Positions 13,415-22,200 of a DNA stretch of 64,000 nucleotides are shown here, piece by piece. Positions within the stretch are counted from its first letter, which is position 1. Every line of letters begins with the position of its first letter. The notes below the pieces were generated by a model. The model worked only from the letters and a program-made list of their open reading frames with translations. It did not search any database and was not told the origin of the DNA. The position numbers and the translations under genes are program-made. The DNA comes from Progne subis subis (Eukaryota; Chordata; Aves; Passeriformes; Hirundinidae): assembly GCA_022316685.1 (NCBI GenBank), contig JAKJHU010000037.1, positions 1,723,792-1,787,791 of the forward strand. The letters run 5' to 3'.

Positions 13415-13690
13415 TTTTAAAACCAGAGCCAACGGGCACAAAGTGAAACACCCAAAGTTCTCTCTGAACATCAGGAAACACATTTTCACTGTGAAGGTGA
13501 CCAAGGACTGGCACAGGTTGCCTAGGGAGATTTTGGAGTGTCCATCCTTGGAAATATTAAAAAACCATTTGGATGTGCAGTTCTGAGTGACTGGGTCTGG
13601 ATGGTCCTGCTTGAACATGGTGAGTTGGACAAGATGATCTTTTAAAAGTCGCTGCCAGCCTCAACATTTTTGTGTTTCTTTGATCCTAGT
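13415..13690 (+). mobile_element. CR1 retrotransposon, 3' end fragment
   Basis: Translates as the C-terminus of CR1 ORF2: KTRANGHK, then FSLNIRKHIFTVKVT, DWHRLPRE and ECPSLEILKNHLD, ending at a stop at 13584-13586. This is the usual conserved CR1 tail (basic residues, 'RLPRE', 'SPSLEIFK'). It is followed by the 3'UTR-like 'gttggacaagatgatctttt', close to the standard CR1 ending. The 5' truncation is normal for this family. The element is dead. Confidence 0.8.
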
Positions 13691-14440
13691 GAACACTGTT
13701 CCAGTTTATACTCTTACTATTTTTGATGTTTTCTTTACAAGTACAGGAGTTGGGAAAGGGGTTTTTTTGGGGTAAGAAGGAAAGTTGAGACTAATAAGTA
13801 CAATTCTCTGGCAAAATACCTGGCAAGACCAGGACTCTACTGTCTGATGCAGAAGGCCACAGGGGGCTCCAAACAACACTTTGATGGTTTCACTAAATTA
13901 TAGATCTTTGCTCTCCAGGACAAAACAAAACATTGCTTTCACAATTAAGTGTATCTGTATTGTATCCAGATCTCTGGCAAATGAAATCACTCTCCCTCTT
14001 CTGGCAGCTTCTCTCTGTTCATATTCCTTGCTTCCCTTTGATTGTACATCTTCATTTCTACAACTACTGGAGAAAAATCAGAGGGGAGGAGGGCAGAAAT
14101 TGTGTGTGCGTCAGCAGGGGACTTAAAAACTGCTGATGGTATTCAAGAGTTCACCAAAGATGACAATTTTCAACAATCTGTATCAGCTTCCTACTTTCAC
14201 AGAAGAGCAGTTGGAGGTGAGCAAAAGTGAAATTGTTGGATAATTGCAATAAAGTCACATTTACTTGCCAAAGACTGAAGTTACCAAATGTGGCAGAGTT
14301 TAGTGTGATCCCAAAGACACACAAGATCTGTCATTTTGTTGGTGTGGCATTCCCTCCATCTGCAGCAATTTACACTGCAGAAGCAGCTTCAGCTTGCTCG
14401 AATTCTTTCTGATTTTTTTTGCTTTTAAAGCTGGCAGGAA
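13691..14440. other. Non-coding DNA between two repeats
   Basis: No gene or repeat recognised. Overlapping short open frames in three + frames at 13881-14230 have no recognisable product and are taken as chance. Confidence 0.5.
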
Positions 14441-14532
14441 AATGTTTATGGTGTTGTGGTGGTTTTTGTTGTTGTTGTTGTTTTTTGTTGTTGTTGGGTT
14501 TTTTTTGTTTTTTGTTTTTTGTTTTTTTTTTA
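14441..14532 (+). repeat. G/T-rich simple repeat, (GTT)n and T/G tracts
   Basis: Repeated 'gttgttgtt' blocks alternate with T runs. The minus-strand open frames across it (Lys/Asn-rich) are artefacts of this repeat. Confidence 0.9.
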
Positions 14533-14772
14533 AATACATATATCAGAGAACAGAATAGAAATGAATACCCAGCTGGCATAGTGTGAATTTGCCAATCAAG
14601 CATGACTGTATCACTCACTTTAAACTAGTTAGAGATGCTTCCAGACAGATAGTACTGCTCAGATGTGGCTTTTCTAGATAAAAAATGGCAGGAGTCAAAA
14701 AATAACAACACCACCACAAAGCCAGAACCAAATCCCATAAGTTTTACTTACAATCTATGTGGACTTGTTAAA

Positions 14773-15945
14773 AACTTTCGCACTAAGGGCAAATCATGCT
14801 TGATGGATTTGATGGCCTTCCACAATGGAGTAACAGCAGTGGTGGAAAAGGGAATAGCAACTGACATCATCTCTCTGGACTTGTGCAAAGCATTTGATGC
14901 TGTTCTGCACAACATCCTTGTCACTACATTGGAGGGACACATTATGATGGATGGATCACTCAGGGGATAAGAAATTGGCTGGGTTGTCACATTCAAAGGC
15001 AATGGCTCGATGCCCCATTGGAGTCCAGTGACGAGTGATGTTTTCAGGGCCTGATATTGGGACTGGCGCTGTTTAACATCTTCGTTGGTGACAAGGGCAG
15101 TGGGACTGAGAGCACCCTCAGCACATTAGCCAATGTCACCAAGCTGTGTGGTGTGATTGACACACTGGGGAGGGGGGATGCCATTCAGAGGGATATTGAC
15201 ACACTGGGGAGAGGGGATGCCATTCAGAGGGATCTGGACAGGCTTGAGAGGGGGAATTGTGTGAACTTCATGAAGCCAAACGGGGCAAAGCACCTCAATC
15301 AGGGCAATCCCAAGCACAAATTCGGGCAGAGGATGGATTGAGAACAGCGCTGGGGAGAAGAATTTGGGGGTGTTGGTTGATGAGAAGCTCAACCTGAGCC
15401 AGCAATGGACACTTGCAGCCCAGAAAGCCAAACACATTCTGGGTTGCATCAAAATCAGCATGGCCAGCAGATCAAGGGAGGCAATGCTCCCTCTCTACTC
15501 CATTCCTGTGAGATCCCACCTGGAATACTGTGGGATACAGCTCTGGGGCCTCCAAGATAAGAAGGATGTGGACTTGTTGGACTTGTACAGAAAAGCGACA
15601 CAGAGATGATCAGAGGGCTGCAGCAGCCCTTCTGTGATGACATGCTGAATTAGAGTTGTTCAGCCTGGAGAAGACAATGCTCCAGGAAGACCTTTTAGCA
15701 GCCTTCCAGCATCTGAAGGGGACCTACAAGAAAGATGGAGAGGGTCTTGTTACAAGGGTTTATGTGGATAGAACAAGGGGCAGCAACTTTAAGCTGCAAG
15801 AGCATATGGATGTCCCACCCCTGGAAGTGTTCAAGACCCAGCTGGATGGGGCTTTGAACCACCAGGTCTAAAGGAAGTTGTCCCTGCCCATGGCAGGAGA
15901 GTTGGAACTAGACTGTAGTTAAGGTTTCTTGTATCCCAAACCATT
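14773..15945 (+). mobile_element. CR1 LINE, decayed 3' half of ORF2 (RT to 3' end)
   Basis: Encodes, in broken frames, CR1 ORF2 from the start of the reverse transcriptase palm to the C-terminus: 'KGKSCLMDLMAF', RT motif A 'LDLCKAFDAV' (14875-14904), 'GLALFNIFVGD', '[11 protein letters not shown]', '[12 protein letters not shown]', '[12 protein letters not shown]', '[13 protein letters not shown]', 'FSLEKTMLQEDLLAAFQHLKG' and 'PLEVFKTQLDGAL'. The frame changes at least three times and there are stops, so it is non-functional. The catalytic FADD-type motif expected at about 15126-15140 reads L-A-N-V. The 'RLDIRKKFFT...WNRLPRE' segment near the C-terminus is missing, apparently through an internal deletion at about 15805. 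The 3' end has the 'ccctgcccatggcaggagagttggaactaga' signature of CR1. The 5' end is truncated. Confidence 0.92.
15159..15236 (+). repeat. In-frame 39-bp tandem duplication inside CR1
   Basis: Two adjacent 39-base units beginning 'gacacactgggga' differ at about three positions. They encode DTLGRGDAIQRDI and DTLGRGDAIQRDL. Intact CR1 copies have a single unit here, so this is a local duplication of 13 codons. Confidence 0.85.
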
Positions 15946-16229
15946 CTAAAAGCTCAGCATACAGTTTGCCTGTCTAAGCTGAAAGACATGGCCATGGAAC
16001 AGAAACAAAGTTGTAAATTCAGTTGGGAACTCCCTGCAGCGGACTACCCTGGGAAGTGCCCTGAAAGAGGGTTGTTTGAACTGGGAGAACTACTGTTACT
16101 GTTAAAATTTGTTCTGAGACCTATAGTTAGTATTTGCAGATTTTTTTCATTGTTGTAGGTGTGGAAGTGGACACAAAGAACTGCACTAGACTGTTAATAG
16201 AAAGGAGATTCAGAATACACTGGAAAGAT

Positions 16230-16321
16230 GATTCCATAATCTTGAGGATTGGAATAAAAGAAATGGGATGAAATGCAACAATGGAAAAGATACAGTCATG
16301 CACTTAGACATTTATGAAAAG

Positions 16322-16372
<51 letters not shown>

Positions 16373-16790
16373 GGACTGTAAATGACAAATACGAGGAGAA
16401 GCCTGTATTTGTCACTCAAAGCATGACCCGAACCATCAGTGAGATTTGGTCATAAAAAGCAGATTGGCTGTATTAGAAAAGGTAATTTTGGAAGAAATGA
16501 GGAGAGACTATCTCCATTGCAGAGACTGGCAAGCAGTTTGTGAAAAGCTGTCACAAACTGCAACTATGTTGAGGGAAGCTGAATCCAAATTTTAGTGCAG
16601 TAAAATCTGAGTTACAGAGGCTCTGTCTTACAGGAGGAGACTAATAAAATGTACTGATAGTTAGACCAGCAAACAGTGGCTAAATGACTACTGCCTATAA
16701 ATACAGATTTAGATGCAAGGAAAAGAGAAATGACTAACTGGAACACTGGATGGCACAAGGACAAATGAGTATGAACTGGTCTTGAAAGTG
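16230..16790 (+). mobile_element. Ancient CR1/L3-like LINE fragment
   Basis: Reads in broken frames like the distal RT region of old CR1/L3 elements: 'VMHLDIYEKH' (compare CR1 'VMHLG'), then a block with 'catgacccgaaccatcagtgagatttggtcataaaaa', 'IRKGNFGRNEERLSPLQRL' (compare 'SRDREVLLPLYRAL'), and 'tggcacaaggacaaatgagtatgaactgg' near the end, as in the CR1/L3 tail. No frame stays open. The identity rests on translated pattern only. Confidence 0.55.
16323..16372 (+). repeat. (ATT)n microsatellite, about 16.7 copies
   Basis: Fifty bases of perfect ATT repeat with no interruption, apparently grown inside the old LINE fragment. Likely length-polymorphic. Confidence 0.97.
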
Positions 16791-17930
16791 CTCGAGATGC
16801 AGGCTCTTCTGGTCCAGCCCTTCAGCAAGAGGTACAGGAAAACAGCATATTTAGTGTAAGATGGATCTAAATGTGTTTATGGAAGGAGTTATACAGAGCA
16901 TTTGCCCCTACAACAGCAAAATACTGCCTTCAAAGCATCTGTGCCAGTCCCGTGACCCAAAGATCCCAAAGGTTTATCTGCTTAACAAACCAGACAGCAG
17001 CAGGCAAACTTAGAGAGCTTTGAACATCTTGGCCAGTGTACCTCAGTAGCCCAGTTTCATCAGAACCAGTTCCATTCGAGTTAATGTACCCCACTTCACT
17101 GAGGAACAGAACTCTTCTCACATCTAGCATCACCAGGTAATCACAGAAGAACATTTGCTTGGCAGAGGCGGTCAGTGCTGAACTCCTGTGTCAAAAAGAA
17201 ATTGCTCTCTCTGTCTTAGTAATACAGGACTTTGTCTTCATTGCTGTATTTAAAGGATCACTGTGCCTCCTCAAAGCTTACTCCTGGATTTATGGCCTTG
17301 CTCTTGACCGCTCTGGTTAACAAATTACTCAAAGGTCTCCTCACACAAGAGCTATACCTTAGTGCAAGCCAGATCATCTCACACATGCTCTACACCTTAC
17401 AGCCCATCAGCAGTGTGTAGTAGCAGAGAGATCAGGGAAAGAGGCAGATTTTGTTCCTGAAAAACAAATGGTCTGCACAGTGGATCAAAAATCTCGCATA
17501 AAACATGACAACTGAGACAGGAAAAAATCTTGATGAATGTAAAGCATCGTCTTGTGTTTTCACTATGTAAAAATAGGTGCTGCTGGACACAAAGCTTTAA
17601 GCCACAAAGATACACTCTGAGCATCTGCACTCAAGATACGTGCCTGGTACGTTCTACCCGTGCAGTGCTTCTGACCTCTGAAGTGTCTCCATGTAAGGGA
17701 CTGGAAAACACGTAGATAGTAAAAGCACTCTGTTACAAAACTCACTGCCTTCACCGTAAACGCGTTAATTTACGTGGACTAGTGTAAATGCTCCCGCTAT
17801 ACATGCTGGGCTTCCCTTCAGTAAAAATTGAACACAACCCTTACGATTAATAGAAGATATGGTCTCTTTGCTTTCTTTCCCAACCCCACTCACGCCGGCT
17901 TATCAGTGAACAATAAAAAACCATCCCGGA
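16791..17930. other. Upstream flank of the CpG island, nothing recognised
   Basis: Moderately AT-rich non-coding sequence. Open frames are short and overlap on both strands. It would hold distal promoter elements of TMEFF1 if any exist, but none can be named from sequence alone. Confidence 0.5.
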
Positions 17931-18185
17931 CAGTGACAAACGCTGTGCCGGCGGTCCTCCTTCCTCGACGCCCCTGGGGGCCGTCTCTGCTCCATTCACC
18001 CATCGGGGCTATCCCCGCACGCCGGTCGCCTGTGCCCGCTACCGGCCCGCCCCGGGACCCCGCTCCCCGCGGGGGCGGCCCCGCCGTGAGGGCGGCCGCT
18101 CTCCCTGCCCGCCGAGCCAGGAGAAGCCCCTCGCCTCCCCTCCGGTCCCGGGGGAGGGGGCTGCCATCACGTGTGCTTCCTCCCC

Positions 18186-18230
18186 CTTCTCTCCCTCTCT
18201 CTCTCTCTCTCTCTCTCGCTCTCGCTCTCC
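18186..18230 (+). repeat. (CT)n pyrimidine tract in promoter
   Basis: Near-perfect CT dinucleotide run ending in CTCG variants. GA/CT tracts in CpG-island promoters can bind GAGA-type factors and exclude nucleosomes; no such role is shown here. Confidence 0.85.
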
Positions 18231-18245
18231 CTCCTCCTCCCCCTC

Positions 18246-18271
18246 CGCGGCGGCGGCGGCGGCAGCAGCAG
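18246..18271 (+). repeat. (GGC)n/(AGC)n trinucleotide run in 5' flank
   Basis: About five GGC units followed by AGC units, upstream of the coding exon and possibly within the 5'UTR. A short, potentially polymorphic tract. Confidence 0.8.
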
Positions 18272-18463
18272 CCTCTCGGCTCCGCTCCCTTTGTTGCGGG
18301 CGGAGCGGCGGCGCTGCCGGGCGCCGCGCACAAAGGAGCGCGGCCGGGGCGAGGCGGCACCGCGGGCGGACGGGCGCGGACCGAGGCGGCCCCGGCGGGG
18401 ACAGCCCTGCCCGCGCCCGGGCGGCGGCGGCGGCAGCGGGTCCGAGCGGCCGCTGCGGCGGGG

Positions 18464-18535
18464 ATGCTGAAGGTGCGCTCCGGCGCGGCGGAGAAAGGAG
18501 GGTCCCGCCCGGGCGGCGCCGCGGGCTCCGGTTGA
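18464..18535 (+). promoter_or_regulatory. Upstream ORF (23 codons) in TMEFF1 5'UTR
   Basis: The AUG at 18464 has G at -3. The frame reads MLKVRSGAAEKGG... to a TGA at 18533-18535. The last base of that stop is the first base of the AUG at 18535, giving a TGATG overlap. If the transcript starts upstream of 18464, this uORF would reduce or redirect initiation at the main start. Confidence 0.5.
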
Positions 18536-18597
18536 TGCTGCGGGCCTGCCGCCGCCATCCCGTTGCCGCCGGCGCCGCTCCTCGGCCGCCCCTCGCC
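18535..18597 (+). other. Possible 21-residue N-terminal extension of TMEFF1
   Basis: AUG at 18535, in frame with the main start and with no stop between. It would encode MLRACRRHPVAAGAAPRPPLA ahead of the signal peptide. The context is poor (T at -3) and no such extension is expected from TMEFF1 in other vertebrates as I recall them, so it is probably 5'UTR. Confidence 0.3.
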
Positions 18598-18781
18598 ATG
18601 CTGGGAGAGAGCCCGGCCGCCGCCCGGCCGCTCCTGCGGGCGGGACCCCCGCTGGCGCTCTGCTACACCTCGGCCCTCCTGGTGCTCGCCCTCTCCGCGC
18701 TGCCCGCCGGCCGCGCCTCTCATCCCTTGCCCGGCTCCGAGTGCCAGGGCGGCGGCAAGGGGAAAGGCATCAACTGCTCAG
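18598..18781 (+). CDS. TMEFF1: TMEFF1 (tomoregulin-1), first coding exon
   Basis: Encodes 61 residues plus one base: a short leader, a hydrophobic signal peptide (PPLALCYTSALLVLALSA, about residues 17-34), a likely cleavage near AGRAS (37-41), then the start of the ectodomain ending GGGKGKGINCS. This matches the N-terminus of vertebrate TMEFF1, where a PPLAFCCYTS... signal and a GGKGKSINCSE juncture lead into the first follistatin module. The known protein is a type I membrane protein with two follistatin-like domains and one EGF-like domain, acting in nodal/TGF-beta family signalling; those domains lie in later exons outside this window. The start at 18598 (G at -3) gives a leader of the usual length. 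An in-frame AUG at 18535 would add 21 residues but has a weak context (T at -3). The exon ends in phase 1: Ser TCA then G, followed by GTAATG. The next expected codon is the Glu of 'NCSE'. Confidence 0.9.
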
Positions 18782-18787
18782 GTAATG
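18782..18787 (+). other. Splice donor of TMEFF1 exon 1
   Basis: TCAG|GTAATG. The GT follows a codon split in phase 1, as expected for the TMEFF1 exon 1/2 junction, so the reading frame stops being meaningful here. Confidence 0.85.
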
Positions 18788-19270
18788 CCCCGCCGGCTCC
18801 CGCCCCGCGCCCACCCCTGCGGGCAGCCCACGCGTGCACGTGGAGGGAGGGCCGAGCGCGGCCCCCCTGCTCAGCCCGGCTCGGCCCGGCCCGGCCCGGC
18901 CCGACGGAAAACAAAGGAGCGGCGCCCGCCCCGGCCCCGGGTGCGGCGAGCCGGCTCCCCGGCCGGCGGGAGATGCCCCTCTCCGGGGCCCGGGGAGTGC
19001 CCCCTCCGAGGTCTCCCCGCTGAAGGGAAAGGCTCTGCTCTCGGCTTTCGTTGCTCCCCGCTGCTCCCCGCCGCCGTGCCGGCAGGTGCGCACCGGCCGC
19101 CCCGGGGGCTGCCCGCATCCCGCCCCCTCCTCCGCCGTCCGCCGCCCTGCCCCGCGCCCGTCCTGCCGCTAGCGGAGGGTGCGAGCCGGGAGCGCAGCCC
19201 CTGATGGCTCACACGGGCTGTTTCTTGGGTCTCACTCCTGCTGTGAGCAGCCCAGAGCCGGGGTAGCCTC

Positions 19271-22200
19271 TCCACCCGTCCGTCTGCCGGCTGTTGTATA
19301 GATTCACTCTGGATGAGGTGTAGGCAGCAAAAAAGCCCGTGATGTGCTCAGAATAAGCTTTTTGGGGGGGGTTCCCTGCTTTGGTTGCATGACATATACA
19401 AATATGCATAATTATATGCTGTATTGTAAGATTGCGATGTGGTTTGGCATGACAACGGTACGTTTCCTTAGATCTTCGGGGATATGACCGTTTTGAAGTA
19501 GAACAAAGTAAATACATGCAATGTAAAGTTTACACGTCTTTAGAAAGATTTGCTTGTCTTCGAAAACTACTATTTAGAAAAGGGAATTTTTTTTTTTTTT
19601 TTCCCCTCTGAAAATGGCTGTGCATACCTCCTCCTGCCTTTTAAAATGATAGGTTTATTCCACTGCACGAATCGCCAGCGAGAGCTGTGCAAAGTGCCTT
19701 CTCCAAGGTGATGAAGGTTCCTCACCCTGTGCGCAGAGTCCCTCGCTCCTATTGTCTTCAGCGGGATTGGGAGGCAATTTAGGCGTTGGAAGGAACTCCC
19801 AGTACCTCCCAGGAAAAGGTCCCCAAACTGTACCAGAGATTTCAAGAAATGAGTGAACGGAAGAGTGATCTTCCTCCCAATTACACTTTACAATACGGAT
19901 AATGCTGCTAAAGCAGGCTATCAAATTCGCAGACCAGCAAACTGTGGCAAAACGATCTCTCAATATAATAAATCTGCTGCACATTCTTGAAATGCTCCTC
20001 TTCATTTTACCCAGTTTAGATATACACTGTGATACCGTGTGGTACCACAATGCCACTGTTTTGCTGCTGCTGCCTGAGTTTTCATTCTGTTTGTGTGAAT
20101 ACGATGGTTATTTTTAAAGAGAGGTTAATAGGTTAATGTGTCACTGGCATTAGCGGCTTACCCATCAGAGACATGTGGGTCATTAGACCATGGCATGAGC
20201 ATAAATCAGTGAGATTAAATATGGAGGGCTGCTGAAATGTATGAGGAAGTTTCTAAGATGATGTGGATCACAGGGATATCATTATTTCGAAACCGTCATA
20301 GAAAGAGGGCTTTCCAGCCTGGAATTAGAAAACCGTATGCTATATTGAAGGCATTCAGCATGGTTCGGTTCTACTAAAAATAGGCACAAGCAAACGTATC
20401 TGCTATATACATACTTGTGGCAGGCATCCTTTTGGGGGTAACTCCAAAAATATGGAAGGGAAATTTTGCTTTAAATGCAGTAGTTAGGTTCTGCTGTGTG
20501 TTAACTGTTTCATGCAAAATGGCAGGGTTTCTGTACTCAACTTTGTTTTGAAAGAGCTAACGTCAACACACAATATCTGGGTCAGATTTTCCCCTCACTT
20601 ACTTTTGCACAGCTTCATTAACTTTTACTGAAGGAGCTACTCCCTGAAAAAGATGAGTTTCCTGTATTTACACATGGGGCCAGATGTTGGCATTAGCACC
20701 CTTCTCAGTAGACTGCTACTACACACATTGCTGTTTATACTGAAAGTTAAACTTGAGAACACAACTACTACTTCAAAAGACTGGACTCTCTAAATTGCTT
20801 TCCATATTTACAGAAGCAAAATACTTCTCCTTTCTTCTGCTGTTTTGCAAGTTTAATATGTGCATCATATGTGTCTGACCTGCTGCCTAAACAGGTTTTT
20901 TGCACTTCTTGAGGTGGTTCCTGGGCTGGTAACGTTATCATTGTTAGATTATATAGCTACCTTTATTTATTTGTTATCTCTTTTCAGAAGTGCTGAAGTC
21001 CTCTCCTTTATTGCTGCAGAATATGCTGCTTAAGAAAGAGTTTGCTATAACAAAAGAATGTTGCAAGGTGGAGGACACAGGCAGACAACATGAACATTAA
21101 GATGGCTTTTTCAGCCTTGATTCTGCTCCTTTGGCACATGCATTGCAGCTTGGCCTTTTGTTAAATTATGATATAATTGCATCATCCCTGGCCAAGGGAA
21201 AAACATTTGATAAAGTGATTAGAGCAGGAAACAGAGAATTAAGACATATCTGGAGTTAATTGACAATGTGGACTTGTGCGTGTTTGTTCATCTGTCAATC
21301 CATACTTTGCTAACCTAATGAAATAAAATAACCCTCTTTTGCCCAGAATGGGGCAAAACCAAAAAAAAACCAAAACAGATATTTCTGTCTGGATCAGAGA
21401 GTCCTACGCTGGTGTTTTGGAGAGCTTATATTATTTCCAGCACTACCTGTAGTTTTTTTCTGTAACATTTCTGATATTCCCTGACTGTCCATGTGCTGGT
21501 GGTGTGATGCTGTGCTCAGGCATGCTGTGTCCTTAGTGAGGGGGCTGTGAACTATAGGGGGTTATTGAGCATCCTGTGTGTGTAGGTAAGTACAGCGTAG
21601 TTCCTTCCTGAGCTCCTAATCTGATGGCTCTCCCCGGAGACACAAAGTGTGCGTGGGCATCGTCAGCTTCAGTTTTAGTCTGGTGAAATCTCTGGTGTGA
21701 GATGTGCTCTGGTCACCTGGGGAGTCACAGAGGTTGTAGTAGAACCATAAATGACCTAGTGCTGCAGATTTGGGTGGGAGGTAGGCAGAGTCAACGAGAG
21801 ATATTGCTCAGTGCACTGGTACGCATGTGTACACCCGGGATTTTAATTAACAGGGATGTGCTTGTGTTGTAAGGCTTTCCATGTGCTGTCCCCTCAAGTT
21901 AGAAAATAGGCTTGCTAGGGGTGATTCTGTGCACCACCCATGAGTCTCACAGACTGTGTGCTGCCCCTGCTTTTCTTAAGATCTTTCTGAGGGAAGTGAG
22001 TAAAGATAAAATTGTTCCAAGACAGCTTACTGAGGATTGAATGAGCAAGATGAGATCCTGTTTAAATGCAAATATGGTGCATTTGTTTCCATTACTTTCT
22101 TAGATACCTTCATATCTGTCCTCCAGATCCTGTCGCAGGAATCCCCCAGGCTAACTATTGCTGGACACCTATTATGGTGCTGTTGTAGCTGTTTTGCCTT

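Larger units (their letters stand above)
17930..19270 (+). promoter_or_regulatory. CpG island promoter of TMEFF1
   Basis: Sharp rise in GC and CpG content compared with the flanks, with many GC boxes (GGGCGG/CCGCCC), an E-box CACGTG at 18168-18173, a (CT)n pyrimidine tract at about 18186-18230 and (GGC)n/(AGC)n runs at about 18246-18271. No TATA box is evident before the coding exon, as expected for a dispersed CpG-island promoter. The transcription start is not determinable here; it probably lies between the CT tract and 18460. Long open frames on both strands (for example 17890-18723, -) are stop-poor only because of high GC. Confidence 0.9.

Noticed and set aside
1..17900. MSANTD3, the expected upstream neighbour of TMEFF1 in other vertebrates
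   Set aside because: No frame resembles its Myb/SANT-like domain or its coiled-coil tail. It presumably lies beyond the left edge.
17828..18535. 235-codon open frame on the + strand upstream of TMEFF1
   Set aside because: Promoter and 5'UTR sequence with simple repeats (poly-Ser/Leu from CT repeats). The composition is explained by the CpG island.
17890..18723. 277-codon open frame on the minus strand across the CpG island
   Set aside because: Arg/Ala/Gly/Pro-rich and caused by GC-rich DNA with few stop codons. It overlaps several other long frames on both strands and has no recognisable domain.
18782..19204. Open reading continuing past TMEFF1 exon 1 (to 19023 and 19204)
   Set aside because: The frame runs through a clear phase-1 splice donor into GC-rich intron. 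The translated residues do not resemble TMEFF1.
22063..22110. 'tgcaaatatggtgcatttg' (CKYGAF), like the CKYGG of TMEFF1 exon 2
   Set aside because: The preceding and following codons do not match, no Cys spacing follows and no acceptor site is placed correctly.
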